15,807 nt of DNA from an uncultured Clostridia bacterium (GCA_947166205.1 CAMVDI010000017.1:1-15807), one strand, 5' to 3'. Counted from the stretch's first letter, positions 5,143-13,610 are shown. The notes: a model not told the origin generated them from the sequence alone. A program made the numbers and translations.

Positions 5143-6898
5143 CCGCGCTTCCGCCAGACCTTCCTTCCGGCGGAACACCCTGTCCCGGGTGCTTCGCTAC
5201 ATCCGTCCCCAGTCCGGCCTGATCGTCCTGAACCTTCTCCTGAGCCTGGTCTCCGTGGCGCTGACGCTCTATGTGCCGATCCTGGTGGGCCGGGCCGTCG
5301 ACGGCATGGCCGGCCCCGGCCGGGTGGATTTCGCGTCCCTTTCCGCCATCCTTCTGCGGGTGGTGGTCTCCGTGGGCGCGGCCTCGCTGCTCCAGTGGAT
5401 CGGCGGCGCGCTGAACAACCGGATCACCTATCAGACCGTCCGCTCCCTCCGGTCCGACGCCTTTGCCCATCTGCACACCCTCCCCCTGAAGTATCTGGAT
5501 GCCCATTCCTCCGGGGATATTCTTTCCAGAATGATCGCCGATGTGGACTCCTTCGCCGACGGGCTGCTGATGGGTTTCACCCAGCTGTTCACCGGCATCG
5601 TCACCATCCTGGGAACCCTGGTCTTCATGCTGACCCTTTCCCCGCTGATCACCCTGGCCGTGGTGGTGCTGACGCCCCTGTCCCTCTTCGTGGCCAGGTA
5701 TATCGCCTCCCATACCTATGAGATGTTCCGCCTCCAGTCGGTAACCCGGGGCGAGCAGACGGCGGTGATGAACGAGGCCGTCGGCGATCTGAAGCTCATC
5801 CGCGCCTTCGGGCATGAGGAGGCCACCGTGGCCCAGTTCGATGAGATCAACGGGCGGCTGGAAAAATGTTCCCTGAAGGCCACCTTCTATTCCTCCCTGG
5901 TGAATCCGTCCACCCGTTTCCTGAACGCCCTGGTCTACGCGGCGGTGGCGCTCCTGGGCGGCTTCACCGTCCTGTCCGGCGGGCTGACCGTTGGGGCCCT
6001 CACTTCCTTCCTCTCCTACGCGAATCAGTATACCCGGCCCTTCAACGAGATTTCCGGTGTCATCACGGAGCTGGAGAACGCGCTGGCCTGCGCCGCCAGG
6101 ATTTTTGAGGTGATGGACGAGCCCCCCATGACCCCGGATCCGGATCATCCCGCCGAGCTTTCCGCCGTGCGGGGTGAGTTCACCCTGAAGGATGTCAGCT
6201 TCTCCTACGACCCCGCCCGTCCCCTGATCGAGCATCTGTCCCTCCGGGCGGAGCCCGGCACGCGCGTCGCCATCGTGGGCCCCACCGGGTGCGGAAAGAC
6301 CACGCTGATCAATCTGATCATGCGGTTCTATGACGCGGACGCGGGCAGCATCCTGCTGGACGGCACCGAAACCAGATCCATGACCCGCGCTTCCCTGCGG
6401 GCCCAGATCGGCATGGTGCTGCAGGATACCTGGCTTCCCGCGGGAACCGTCCGGGACATCATTTCCTTCTCCCGGCCGGAGGCTTCCCTGGAGGAGATCA
6501 TCGCCGCCGCGAAGTCGGCCCATGCCCATTCCTTCATCCGGCGTCTTCCCCAGGGGTATGATACGGTGATCGGCGAGGCCGGCGGTTCCCTCTCCCAGGG
6601 GCAGCAGCAGCTGCTCTGCATCGCCCGGGTCATGCTGGCCCTGCCCCCGGTCCTGATTCTGGATGAGGCCACCTCCTCCATTGATATCATGACGGAGCAG
6701 CGGATCCAGAAGGCCTTCACCGCCATGATGGCCGGGCGGACCTGCTTCATCGTGGCCCATCGGCTCTCCACCATCCGAACGGCGGATCTGATTCTGGTCA
6801 TGCGGGACGGAAAGGTTGTGGAGCAGGGAACCCACGACGCCCTGCTGCGGAAGGAGGGTGCCTATGCCCGCCTGTACCGCGCCCAGTTTGAGCAGTAG
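5135..6898 (+). CDS. ABC exporter subunit B (catalytic ATP site), heterodimer partner
   Basis: This 587-residue half-transporter pairs with the upstream product. The membrane domain spans roughly residues 25-310 and the ATPase domain follows. Walker A GPTGCGKT (382-389), Q430, Walker B VLILDE with E511 and switch H542 (VAHRLST) are all canonical. Its signature is LSQGQ (486-490) instead of LSGGQ. In the head-to-tail dimer, this altered signature faces subunit A's altered Walker B, so both defects fall in the same ATP site. The other site (B's Walker motifs with A's FSGGQ) is intact. That matches known asymmetric exporters. Start: ATG 5135 with AGGAGG at 5120-5125, 9 nt upstream, inside the end of subunit A. 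No terminator with a T-run is seen after the TAG. Confidence 0.92.
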   Translation: MPDRASARPSFRRNTLSRVLRYIRPQSGLIVLNLLLSLVSVALTLYVPILVGRAVDGMAGPGRVDFASLSAILLRVVVSVGAASLLQWIGGALNNRITYQTVRSLRSDAFAHLHTLPLKYLDAHSSGDILSRMIADVDSFADGLLMGFTQLFTGIVTILGTLVFMLTLSPLITLAVVVLTPLSLFVARYIASHTYEMFRLQSVTRGEQTAVMNEAVGDLKLIRAFGHEEATVAQFDEINGRLEKCSLKATFYSSLVNPSTRFLNALVYAAVALLGGFTVLSGGLTVGALTSFLSYANQYTRPFNEISGVITELENALACAARIFEVMDEPPMTPDPDHPAELSAVRGEFTLKDVSFSYDPARPLIEHLSLRAEPGTRVAIVGPTGCGKTTLINLIMRFYDADAGSILLDGTETRSMTRASLRAQIGMVLQDTWLPAGTVRDIISFSRPEASLEEIIAAAKSAHAHSFIRRLPQGYDTVIGEAGGSLSQGQQQLLCIARVMLALPPVLILDEATSSIDIMTEQRIQKAFTAMMAGRTCFIVAHRLSTIRTADLILVMRDGKVVEQGTHDALLRKEGAYARLYRAQFEQ

Positions 6899-7048
6899 GC
6901 GGCCTCCGGCAGGCCGGTGAAACCCTCCTGCGGCCCCGGGGAAAGCGCCCGGTGAAGGACGGATCCCGCGGTTACCGGATCATGTTGTGAAAGGTCATAT
7001 TATGAAAGGTCATTCTGAAAGAGTATTGTTGAGAAAGAAGGTCGAAGC
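6899..7048 (+). promoter_or_regulatory. Leader region of the GH67 gene with an 11-nt direct repeat
   Basis: The gap after the exporter genes has GC-rich inverted repeats (e.g. CGGCCT/AGGCCG near 6900-6917) without T-runs. TGAAAGGTCAT occurs twice, at 6988-6998 and 7003-7013, spaced 15 nt. TATTAT at 6998-7003 may be a -10 box but I see no good -35. The repeat could bind a regulator, or simply place two AAGG-type ribosome contacts. Confidence 0.35.
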
Positions 7049-7052
7049 ATGA
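7002..7052 (+). CDS. Possible 16-codon leader ORF coupled to the GH67 gene
   Basis: ATG 7002 opens a 16-codon frame (MKGHSERVLLRKKVEA) ending at TGA 7050-7052, which overlaps the ATG of the glucuronidase gene as ATGA. AAAGG (6990-6994) lies 7 nt upstream and could serve as its ribosome site. The glucuronidase's own site (AGAAGG) is only fair, so coupling by the short ORF is plausible. The peptide is basic and has no recognised motif. Chance occurrence cannot be excluded. Confidence 0.3.
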   Translation: MKGHSERVLLRKKVEA

Positions 7053-8860
7053 ACGCGAACTGGCTGAGCAAATTCCCTCCCCTTCCGGAAAACTTTTCTC
7101 CCGCCTCCCCCGCTGAGCTGGCGGCCTGGGAGCTCTCGGGATTCCTGCCGGAGCAGGCCTTCTCCCTGGAACTGGAGCCCTCCCTCGGCGATGAGTTCCG
7201 GATCTTCGGAAACCGGATTACCGGCGGCGAAACCGGGCTCCTTTACGGCGCCTACGCCCTGCTCCGTCATATGCTGGGCGGAGCGGCCCTGCCGGAAAGC
7301 TCCCGTCCCCGCTGGCCCCTGCGGATGATCGACTGCTGGGACAACATGGACGGCTCCGTGGAGCGGGGATACGCCGGCCGCAGCCTCTTCTTCGAGGGGA
7401 ACCTTTTTGCCTACGATCCCGCCCGTCTCCGCCATCTGGGCCGGATGATGGCCTCCGTGGGGCTGAATGTGCTCTGCGTCAACAACGTCAATGTGCATGA
7501 GCCCGCCCAGGATCTGATCGCGGATTTCCTGCCGGATCTGTCCGCCCTGGCGGATCTCTTCCGCCCCTTCGGGGTCCGGCTGATGGTTTCCGTGGATTTC
7601 TCGATGCCCCTCCGGGCCGGCCTGGATACGGCGGATCCCCTGGATCCCCGGGTGCAGACCTGGTGGAAGGAAACGGTGCTCCGGGTTTACCGGGAGGTGC
7701 CGGATCTGGCGGGCTTCCTGGTGAAGGCGGACAGCGAAGGCCGTCCCGGGCCCTTCACCTACGGCCGGGATCACGCGGACGGGGCGAACATGCTGGCCCG
7801 CGCCCTGAAGCCCTACGGCGGCGTGCTGGTCTGGCGCTGCTTCGTCTATAACTGCCGTCAGGACTGGCGGGACGCCTCCGTGGACCGGCCGAAGGCCGCC
7901 TACGAGACCTATCAGCCCCTGGACGGCCGCTTCGATGAGAATGTGATTCTGCAGATCAAGAACGGTCCCTTCGATTTCCAGGTCCGGGAGCCCGTCTCCC
8001 CCCTCTTCCTTTCCCTGCGGCATACCCCCATGGCGCTGGAGGTGCAGCTGGCCCAGGAGTATACGGGCCAGCAGATCGATCTGTACACCATGGCGCCCAT
8101 GTGGAACGAGCTGATGGCCCAGCTGCCGGCGGACCGCCTTTGCGCCGTGGCCGCCGTCTCCAACCTGGGCCGGGACGAAAACTTCTTCGGCCATCCCCTG
8201 GCGGCCGCGAATCTCTTCGGCTTCGGTCTCTTCGCCTGGAATCCGGAAACCTCCGCGGAGGAGATTGTCTCCCAGTGGGCGGCCCTGACCTATGAGTTCT
8301 CCCCGAAGGATCAGGAAACGCTGTGCCGGTGGATGCTCGCCTCCCGCGGCATCTATGAAAAGTATACCGCCCCCCTGGGGCTGTGCTGGATGGTCACTCC
8401 CCACAGCCATTACGGGCCCAATCCCTCCGGATATGAGTATGACCTCTGGGGCACCTACCACAGGGCTTCCCGGGACGCGGTGGGCGTGGACCGTACCTCC
8501 CGGGGCACGGATTATGTCTCCCAGTATCCGCCCGAGCTCCGCTCCCGCTATGAGGACCCCGCCTCCTGCCCCAGCCTGCTCCTCCTGTTCTTCCACCGTC
8601 TGCCCTATGATTTCGTCATGCGGGACGGGCGCACCCTGATCCAGCGGATCTACGACGATCACTTCGAGGGGGCCCAGGAAGCGGCCCGTCTGCAGCAGGC
8701 CCTCGCCTCCCTCCCCTTCCCGGAGCCGGACCGTTCCGTCATTCTGGCCCGGGCGGAAAAACAGCGGCTGAACGCGGAAAACTGGCGGGATGTGGTGAAC
8801 ACCTTCTTCCATCGGCTCTCCGGCGTTTCCGACGCCCACGGACGGAAGATTTACGACTGA
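7049..8860 (+). CDS. aguA: GH67 alpha-glucuronidase, intracellular
   Basis: This 603-residue enzyme removes (4-O-methyl-)glucuronic acid from short xylan fragments (aldouronic acids) in the cytoplasm; no signal peptide is present. GH67 landmarks are unmistakable: RMIDCWDNMDGSVERGYAGR (92-111), GFLVKADSEGRPGPFTYGR (222-240), LQIKNGPFDFQVREP (301-315), EVQLAQEYTGQQ (331-342) and HYGPNPSGYEYDLWGTYHR (454-472). E230, D309 and E337 fit the catalytic acid and the two base residues. Their spacing (79 and 28) equals that of E285/D364/E392 recalled for Geobacillus AguA. The protein is shorter than the usual ~680 residues because the N-terminal domain is reduced. No xylan transporter or xylanase is adjacent, so it stands apart from the usual aldouronate cluster. 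Confidence 0.93.
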   Translation: MNANWLSKFPPLPENFSPASPAELAAWELSGFLPEQAFSLELEPSLGDEFRIFGNRITGGETGLLYGAYALLRHMLGGAALPESSRPRWPLRMIDCWDNMDGSVERGYAGRSLFFEGNLFAYDPARLRHLGRMMASVGLNVLCVNNVNVHEPAQDLIADFLPDLSALADLFRPFGVRLMVSVDFSMPLRAGLDTADPLDPRVQTWWKETVLRVYREVPDLAGFLVKADSEGRPGPFTYGRDHADGANMLARALKPYGGVLVWRCFVYNCRQDWRDASVDRPKAAYETYQPLDGRFDENVILQIKNGPFDFQVREPVSPLFLSLRHTPMALEVQLAQEYTGQQIDLYTMAPMWNELMAQLPADRLCAVAAVSNLGRDENFFGHPLAAANLFGFGLFAWNPETSAEEIVSQWAALTYEFSPKDQETLCRWMLASRGIYEKYTAPLGLCWMVTPHSHYGPNPSGYEYDLWGTYHRASRDAVGVDRTSRGTDYVSQYPPELRSRYEDPASCPSLLLLFFHRLPYDFVMRDGRTLIQRIYDDHFEGAQEAARLQQALASLPFPEPDRSVILARAEKQRLNAENWRDVVNTFFHRLSGVSDAHGRKIYD

Positions 8861-8924
8861 CCCGGCACCGGCCGCGCGGCCAAAGGCGCCACCAAACCGA
8901 ATCGTCAGAAAGGAATGCATTGAG

Positions 8925-11804
8925 ATGTACAGCGTTGATCAGACCGTTCATGGTTTTCGGGTGAAAAGGATCCGGGAATCCGGGGAGCTGCAGGGCGTCC
9001 TGACGGAGATGGTTCATCTCCGGACCGGCGCCCGGCTGTGCTGGCTGGATAACGGGCAGGAGAACAAGGTTTTCTCCGTGGCCTTCCGCACGCTCCCCGA
9101 GGACAACACCGGCGTCTTCCATATTCTGGAACACTCCGTCCTCTGCGGCAGCGAAAAATACCCCGTCCGGGAGCCCTTCGTCGAGCTCCTGAAGGGTTCC
9201 ATGAATACCTTCCTGAACGCCATGACCTTCCCGGATATGACCATGTATCCCGTGGCTTCCCGGAACAACCGGGATCTGATGAACCTGACGGAGGTCTATC
9301 TGGACGCGGTCTTCCGTCCCCGGATCCTTTCGGACGAGCGGCTCTTCCGTCAGGAGGGCTGGCATATCGAGAAGAACCCGGAGGGACAGTATATCTACAA
9401 GGGCGTTGTGTTCAACGAGATGAAGGGCGCCATGAGCGATGTGCGGGAAGTGGGCGAGCGCGAAATGTCCCGGCTTCTCTTCCCGGACACGGGCTACGGG
9501 TTCAACTCCGGCGGGGATCCGGAAGCGATTCCGGACCTGACCTGGGATCAATATCGGGAAACCTACCGCCGCCATTATCACCCCTCCAACGCCTGGATTT
9601 ATCTGGACGGCGCGGTGCCCATGGAGGAGATGCTTCCCCTGATCGCCTCCTATCTGGACCGCTATGATCCGGAGACCGACCTTCCCCGCTTCGCCCTCCA
9701 GACGCCGAAGAGCGCCGTCCGGGAAATGTCCTATGAGCTGGGACAGGAGGAGGATCCGGCGGACAAGGGGCATCTGTACCTCTCCCGGATTCTGGGCTCC
9801 TGGGAGGATAAAACCCGGAGCATGGCCGCCGGGATCATCGGGGATGTGCTCACGGGCACCAACGAGGCGCCCCTGAAGCGCCTCATCCTGGAAAAGGGCC
9901 TTGCGCAGGATTTCAGCATGTCCGTGGACGATTCCTCCATGCAGACCGTCCTCACCTTCCACGCGGAGAATGTGACGGACGGCCGGATGGATGAGATTCC
10001 CGAAGTCATCGCCGCCTTCGCGGAACGTATCCGCCGGGAGGGGCTGGATCCCGCCGCGGCAGAGGCCTCCATGAACCGGATGGTCTTCGTCCTGAAGGAG
10101 GAGGATGAGCCCCAGGGAATCGACCGGGCCGTCCGGGCGATGGGTTCCTGGCTGTATGACGGGGATCCCCTCTTCGCGCTGGAGAACAATCCCCAGGTGG
10201 AGGAGCTCCGCGCCATGCTCGCCTCCGGCGCCCTGAACGATCTGGCGGTTTCCCTCCTGACGGATCAGACCGGCATGTGCCGCCTGTCCCTGAAGCCCTC
10301 GAAAACCCTGGGCGAGGAGAAGCGCCGGGCGGAGGAAGCGCGCCTGGCGGAAATCACTTCCGCCTGGACCGGGGAACAGCGGGCGGCCAACGAAGCCCTG
10401 ATCGCCTCCCTGGAGACCTGGCAGGAAACCCCGGACAGCCCCGAGGCCCTGGCCACCCTGCCCATGCTGAAAAAGGAGGACGCGGATGTCCCGCCCTTCT
10501 GGCCGGAAACGGATGAGCGGGAAGAGCTGGGCGTCCGGGTGCTGTTCCATCCCCAGCCCTCCGCCGGCATCGTGCACATTCGGGCCTGCTTCAACGTCAG
10601 CGACGCCTCCCTGGAGGAGCTGCAGCATCTGGACATGGCCTGCAGCCTTCTCGGAAAGCTTCCCACCGCCCGCCACGATTCCGCCTCCCTCCAGCTGGAG
10701 ATCAAGCGGATCATCGGGCGGATCGGGTTCACCGTCATCTCCCGGACCCATCCTGAGAATCCCTCCCTCTGCACGCCCTTCTTCACGGTTTCCGCCAGCG
10801 TCCTGCGGGAAAACCTGAGCCGGGCTGAGGACCTGCTCCTTGAGATTCTGAAAACCACCGACTTCTCCGCCACGGACAAGATCATGGAGATCGTCCAGCA
10901 GCTGGAGATGTCCTCCCGGGCGCGGATCGTCGGCTCCGGCCATGTCATCGGAATCCGGAACGTTCTTTCCCATTTCTCCGCCGACGGCGCGCTGCGCAAC
11001 GCGCTGGAGGGGGATCTCCGGGTCCGGTACATCCACGGCTTCGCCTCCGATCCCGCCCCCTTCCTGCCGGCCCTGCGCGCCGCGGCGGATAAGCTTCTCA
11101 CCGGGATCACAAGCCGGCGCCGGCTGCTGCTGAGCCTGACCGCGGATGATCCCTCCGTGTCCCTGTCCCGTTTCCTGCAGGCCCTTCCGGAGGGAGAATC
11201 CGTGCCGGAGTATGTCTCCTTCTCCCTGGATCAGCCCTATCGCAGGGGATACCGCATTCCCGCCCAGGTGGGTTTCGCCGTGCGGGGATATCATCTGTCC
11301 CGGGAAGGAATTCCCTTCCGGGGTTCCTTCCTGCTGGTCGCCAATATCCTGACCTATTCCTGGCTCTGGAATCAGATCCGCGTCCGGGGCGGCGCCTACG
11401 GCTGCGGGTTCCAGATGGACCGCACCGGCAACCTGTTCTCCTATTCCTACCGGGATCCCACCCCTGGCCTGAGCCTGAAGGCGGATGCCGGTTCCTCCGC
11501 CTTCCTCCGGGAATTCCTTCACAGCGGGGAGTCCCTGGACAAGTATGTGATCTCCACCCTGAACGATCTGAATCCCCTGCTCAGCCCCCGGGAGAAGGGC
11601 GCGGTGGCGGACGTGCGCTACCTGACCCGCTATACCCGGGAGCAGGCGGAGCGGATGCGGGCGGACATTCTCCACGCCACCGGCGATGATCTGCTTCAGG
11701 CTGCCTCCCTCCTCGATACCTTCGCGGAGAAGGGCGCCGTCTGCGTGGTTGCCCCCGGCGGGCTGCTGGAGAAGTGCCCGGACCTGGCCCCCGCGGATCT
11801 CTGA
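8925..11804 (+). CDS. M16C zinc metallopeptidase (PreP/insulinase-like)
   Basis: This 959-residue protein belongs to the presequence-protease branch of M16 peptidases, which degrade unfolded peptides inside a closed chamber. The inverted zinc motif HILEH lies at 66-70 (H66, E69 as base, H70). The third ligand is E165 in VVFNEMKG, 96 residues after E69, as in PreP. KGSMNTFLNAMTFPDMTMYPVAS (90-112) is typical of the family. The C-terminal half has the conserved RVRGGAYGCGF arginine/tyrosine region that closes the chamber. Full family length, no signal peptide, so probably cytosolic peptide clearance. It starts 64 nt after the glucuronidase gene with an AAAGGA ribosome site. No terminator separates them, so they may share a transcript although their jobs look unrelated. 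Confidence 0.93.
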   Translation: MYSVDQTVHGFRVKRIRESGELQGVLTEMVHLRTGARLCWLDNGQENKVFSVAFRTLPEDNTGVFHILEHSVLCGSEKYPVREPFVELLKGSMNTFLNAMTFPDMTMYPVASRNNRDLMNLTEVYLDAVFRPRILSDERLFRQEGWHIEKNPEGQYIYKGVVFNEMKGAMSDVREVGEREMSRLLFPDTGYGFNSGGDPEAIPDLTWDQYRETYRRHYHPSNAWIYLDGAVPMEEMLPLIASYLDRYDPETDLPRFALQTPKSAVREMSYELGQEEDPADKGHLYLSRILGSWEDKTRSMAAGIIGDVLTGTNEAPLKRLILEKGLAQDFSMSVDDSSMQTVLTFHAENVTDGRMDEIPEVIAAFAERIRREGLDPAAAEASMNRMVFVLKEEDEPQGIDRAVRAMGSWLYDGDPLFALENNPQVEELRAMLASGALNDLAVSLLTDQTGMCRLSLKPSKTLGEEKRRAEEARLAEITSAWTGEQRAANEALIASLETWQETPDSPEALATLPMLKKEDADVPPFWPETDEREELGVRVLFHPQPSAGIVHIRACFNVSDASLEELQHLDMACSLLGKLPTARHDSASLQLEIKRIIGRIGFTVISRTHPENPSLCTPFFTVSASVLRENLSRAEDLLLEILKTTDFSATDKIMEIVQQLEMSSRARIVGSGHVIGIRNVLSHFSADGALRNALEGDLRVRYIHGFASDPAPFLPALRAAADKLLTGITSRRRLLLSLTADDPSVSLSRFLQALPEGESVPEYVSFSLDQPYRRGYRIPAQVGFAVRGYHLSREGIPFRGSFLLVANILTYSWLWNQIRVRGGAYGCGFQMDRTGNLFSYSYRDPTPGLSLKADAGSSAFLREFLHSGESLDKYVISTLNDLNPLLSPREKGAVADVRYLTRYTREQAERMRADILHATGDDLLQAASLLDTFAEKGAVCVVAPGGLLEKCPDLAPADL

Positions 11805-11821
11805 TCCCGCCCCGGCCGTAA

Positions 11822-11853
11822 AAAACACCTCCGGATTTTTCCGGAGGTGTTTT
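11822..11853. terminator. Bidirectional terminator between the M16 and suf genes
   Basis: CACCTCCGGA (11826-11835) pairs perfectly with TCCGGAGGTG (11840-11849) around a TTTT loop. It is flanked by A4 on the left and T4 on the right (14 bp in all). The T-runs make it work in both directions. It lies 17 nt after the M16 stop and 17 nt after the sufB stop of the convergent operon. Confidence 0.92.
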
Positions 11854-11870
11854 CCGTCGTATGGTTTGCT

Positions 11871-12765
11871 TTACTTCAGGAAGCCGTTGATGATCTGCTC
11901 CTCCGCTTCCTGCTCCGTCAGTCCCAGGGTCATCAGCTTGATGATCTGGTCCCCCGCGATCTTTCCGATCGCCGCCTCGTGAACCAGGGCGGCGTCCACG
12001 TCGTTGGCCTCCAGCCCGGGAACAGCGAGGATTCTCCCCTGATCCATGATGATGGCATCGCCTTCCGTATGCCCGCTGCAGGGAGCGTTCCCCAGCAGTG
12101 GCCACGGATCTGGATACCACGTCCGCCTTCGCGCCTTCGCCGTTGAGCCGCACGTCGTATTTGCTGATGGCCCGCTGATCCCCGTGGGTCATCAGCCTTT
12201 CCCGAACCGTCAGCCGGGCGTTCGCGGCCAGCTCCGCGATGGTGGTCCGCTCCGTATCGTCGACGCCCTTGATCTGGACCATCTCCATCTCGACGCTGGA
12301 TCCTTCCTCTTGATAGACCTCGGTCACCGGGTTCAGGATGCGCTTGCCCTTTCCGTCGCCGGATCCGTAGTGTTTCTCCACGTAGCAGATATGCGCGTTC
12401 TTCCCCACGTAGAAACGGTGGATGCCGTCATGCTGGCTGTCCTGGTTTCCGCAGTTGTCGATGCCGCACCCGGCGACGATGACCACGTCCGCGTCCTCGC
12501 CGATGAAGAAATCGTTGTAGACCGTTTCCTTCAGTCCGCTTTCGGTCATGACGACCGGGATATGAACGCTTTCATGCTTGGTGCCCGGTTTGATCCGGAT
12601 CTCCAGCCCGCTGACATCCTCCTTCGGCGTGATCTCGATGTTCGCCGTGGACTGCCGGCCCGCACTCTTGCTGTTGGATCGGATGTTGTAGGCCCCTTCC
12701 GGAACCTTGTGCAGATCCGCCACTTCCCGCAGCAGCCGCATCTGTGTTTCGTCGAGTTTCATCAT
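11871..12765 (-). pseudogene. sufB: SufB-like Fe-S scaffold protein, broken by an internal deletion
   Basis: SufB/SufD-family scaffold that builds Fe-S clusters with the SufC ATPase. The N-terminal part (from MKLDETQMRLLREVADLHK) is in one frame: VPEGAYNIR, IKPGTKHESVHIP, CGIDNCGNQDSQHDGIH and KYVEKHYGSGDG-like text, down to ADVVSRSVA. The C-terminal part is in another frame: GNAPCSGHTEGDAIIMD, HEAAIGKIAGDQIIKLMTL and EEQIINGFLK, ending at TAA 11873-11871. Between SRSVA and GNAPC, homologs (from memory) have about 13 residues, but only 7 nt remain. About 32 nt (2 mod 3) are missing near 12093-12102. Adding them restores about 308 residues, the usual short SufB length. The start overlaps the sufC stop (ATGATGA). 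The rest is well conserved, so the lesion is recent or an assembly error. Confidence 0.85.
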
Positions 12766-13514
12766 GCCTCGCTCCCCCCTTCCGCGGAATAGGCCTTCCG
12801 GCATTCCGGTACGGCGGAGCTGGTTCCGATCAGCCCGGGCATGATCTCCTCCCGGCTTCCCTGCTCGCTCAGCCGGCCTTCGCGCAGGACGATCAGCTCG
12901 TCCGCGATATCCAGGATCCGTTCCTGATGAGAGATAATCAGGATGGACCGGTCCTTCATCTGGGCCCGCATGTCCCGGAAAACCTCGATCAGGTTCTGGA
13001 AGCTCCACAGATCGATCCCCGCCTCCGGTTCGTCAAAGATGATCACTTTGCTGTCCCGGGCCAGCACGGTGGCGATCTCGATGCGCTTCAGCTCTCCGCC
13101 GGAGAGGCTGGCGTTGACCTCCCGGTCAATATAGTCTCTGGCGCACAGCCCGACCCGCGCCAGGTATTCGCAGGCTTCCGCCATGTTCAGTCTTTTTCCC
13201 GCCGCCAGCCGCAGCAGGTCGATCACCTGCAGCCCCTTGAAGCGGACCGGCTGCTGAAAGGCAAAGGCGATTCCGCCCCTGGCCCGCTCCGTAACGCTCC
13301 ATCCGGTAATGTCCTGCCCGTCCAGCAGAATCTGCCCGGAAATCGGCTTCTCGATCCCGGCGATCAGCCGGGCCAGCGTGGATTTCCCGCCCCCGTTCGG
13401 CCCGGTGATCACGGCGAGCTTCCCGTCCGCCAGCGTAAAGCTCAGGTCATGTATGATTTCCTTTTCCTGTCCTTCGTCGTTCACCCGGAAGGTGATCTTT
13501 CTGCATTCCAGCAT
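12762..13514 (-). CDS. sufC: SufC, Fe-S cluster assembly ATPase
   Basis: This 250-residue soluble ABC ATPase drives the SufB scaffold. Motifs: Walker A GPNGGGKS (38-45), Q-loop Q87 in FAFQQPVRFKG, signature SLSGGELKRIEIA (136-148) and Walker B VIIFDEPEAGID (157-168), followed by switch HQ in LIISHQERIL. The signature LSGGELKR, with E in place of Q, and the DEPEAGID box are typical of SufC and not of transport ATPases. Only sufB follows; sufD, sufS and sufU are absent nearby. This two-gene form matches the minimal SUF system (SMS, SmsCB) described in archaea and anaerobic bacteria. The gene has its own promoter about 70 nt upstream. Its TGA stop overlaps the sufB start. Confidence 0.92.
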   Translation of the reverse strand: MLECRKITFRVNDEGQEKEIIHDLSFTLADGKLAVITGPNGGGKSTLARLIAGIEKPISGQILLDGQDITGWSVTERARGGIAFAFQQPVRFKGLQVIDLLRLAAGKRLNMAEACEYLARVGLCARDYIDREVNASLSGGELKRIEIATVLARDSKVIIFDEPEAGIDLWSFQNLIEVFRDMRAQMKDRSILIISHQERILDIADELIVLREGRLSEQGSREEIMPGLIGTSSAVPECRKAYSAEGGSEA

Positions 13515-13581
13515 GTCTGTCTCCGTGTCCTTCTTTCCGCGCCGCTCGTCCCTTCCTGGATCCTCTCACCGGCGCCCGATC

Positions 13582-13610
13582 ATCATACCCAATAATACCT
13601 ACCTTGTCAA
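13582..13610 (-). promoter_or_regulatory. Sigma-A promoter of the sufCB operon
   Basis: The minus strand reads TTGACA (13610-13605), a 17-nt spacer and TATGAT (13587-13582). A perfect palindrome GGTTTTAAAACC (13613-13624) lies just upstream of the -35, where an activator or repressor could bind. Confidence 0.82.

Noticed and set aside
4499..6835. Long minus-strand open frame opposite the exporter genes (also 3292-5061 and 7010-8920)
   Set aside because: Same antisense artefact. The plus-strand products carry full ABC or GH67 motifs and ribosome sites, while the minus frames have none.
8870..8881. GGCCGCGCGGCC palindrome between aguA and the M16 gene as a terminator
   Set aside because: It has no loop and no T-run, so termination is unlikely; it could be a minor structure only.
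8739..11828. Very long minus-strand open frame (over 1000 codons) opposite the M16 gene
   Set aside because: It is antisense to a peptidase with intact catalytic motifs, has no family features, and reads as low-complexity Gly/Gln/His-rich text typical of reverse frames in GC-rich genes.
11581..13008. Single 475-codon minus frame over the suf region as one protein
   Set aside because: Its first part is the sufC gene read in the wrong frame and its last part is out-of-frame sufB plus antisense M16. Only the middle is real SufB.
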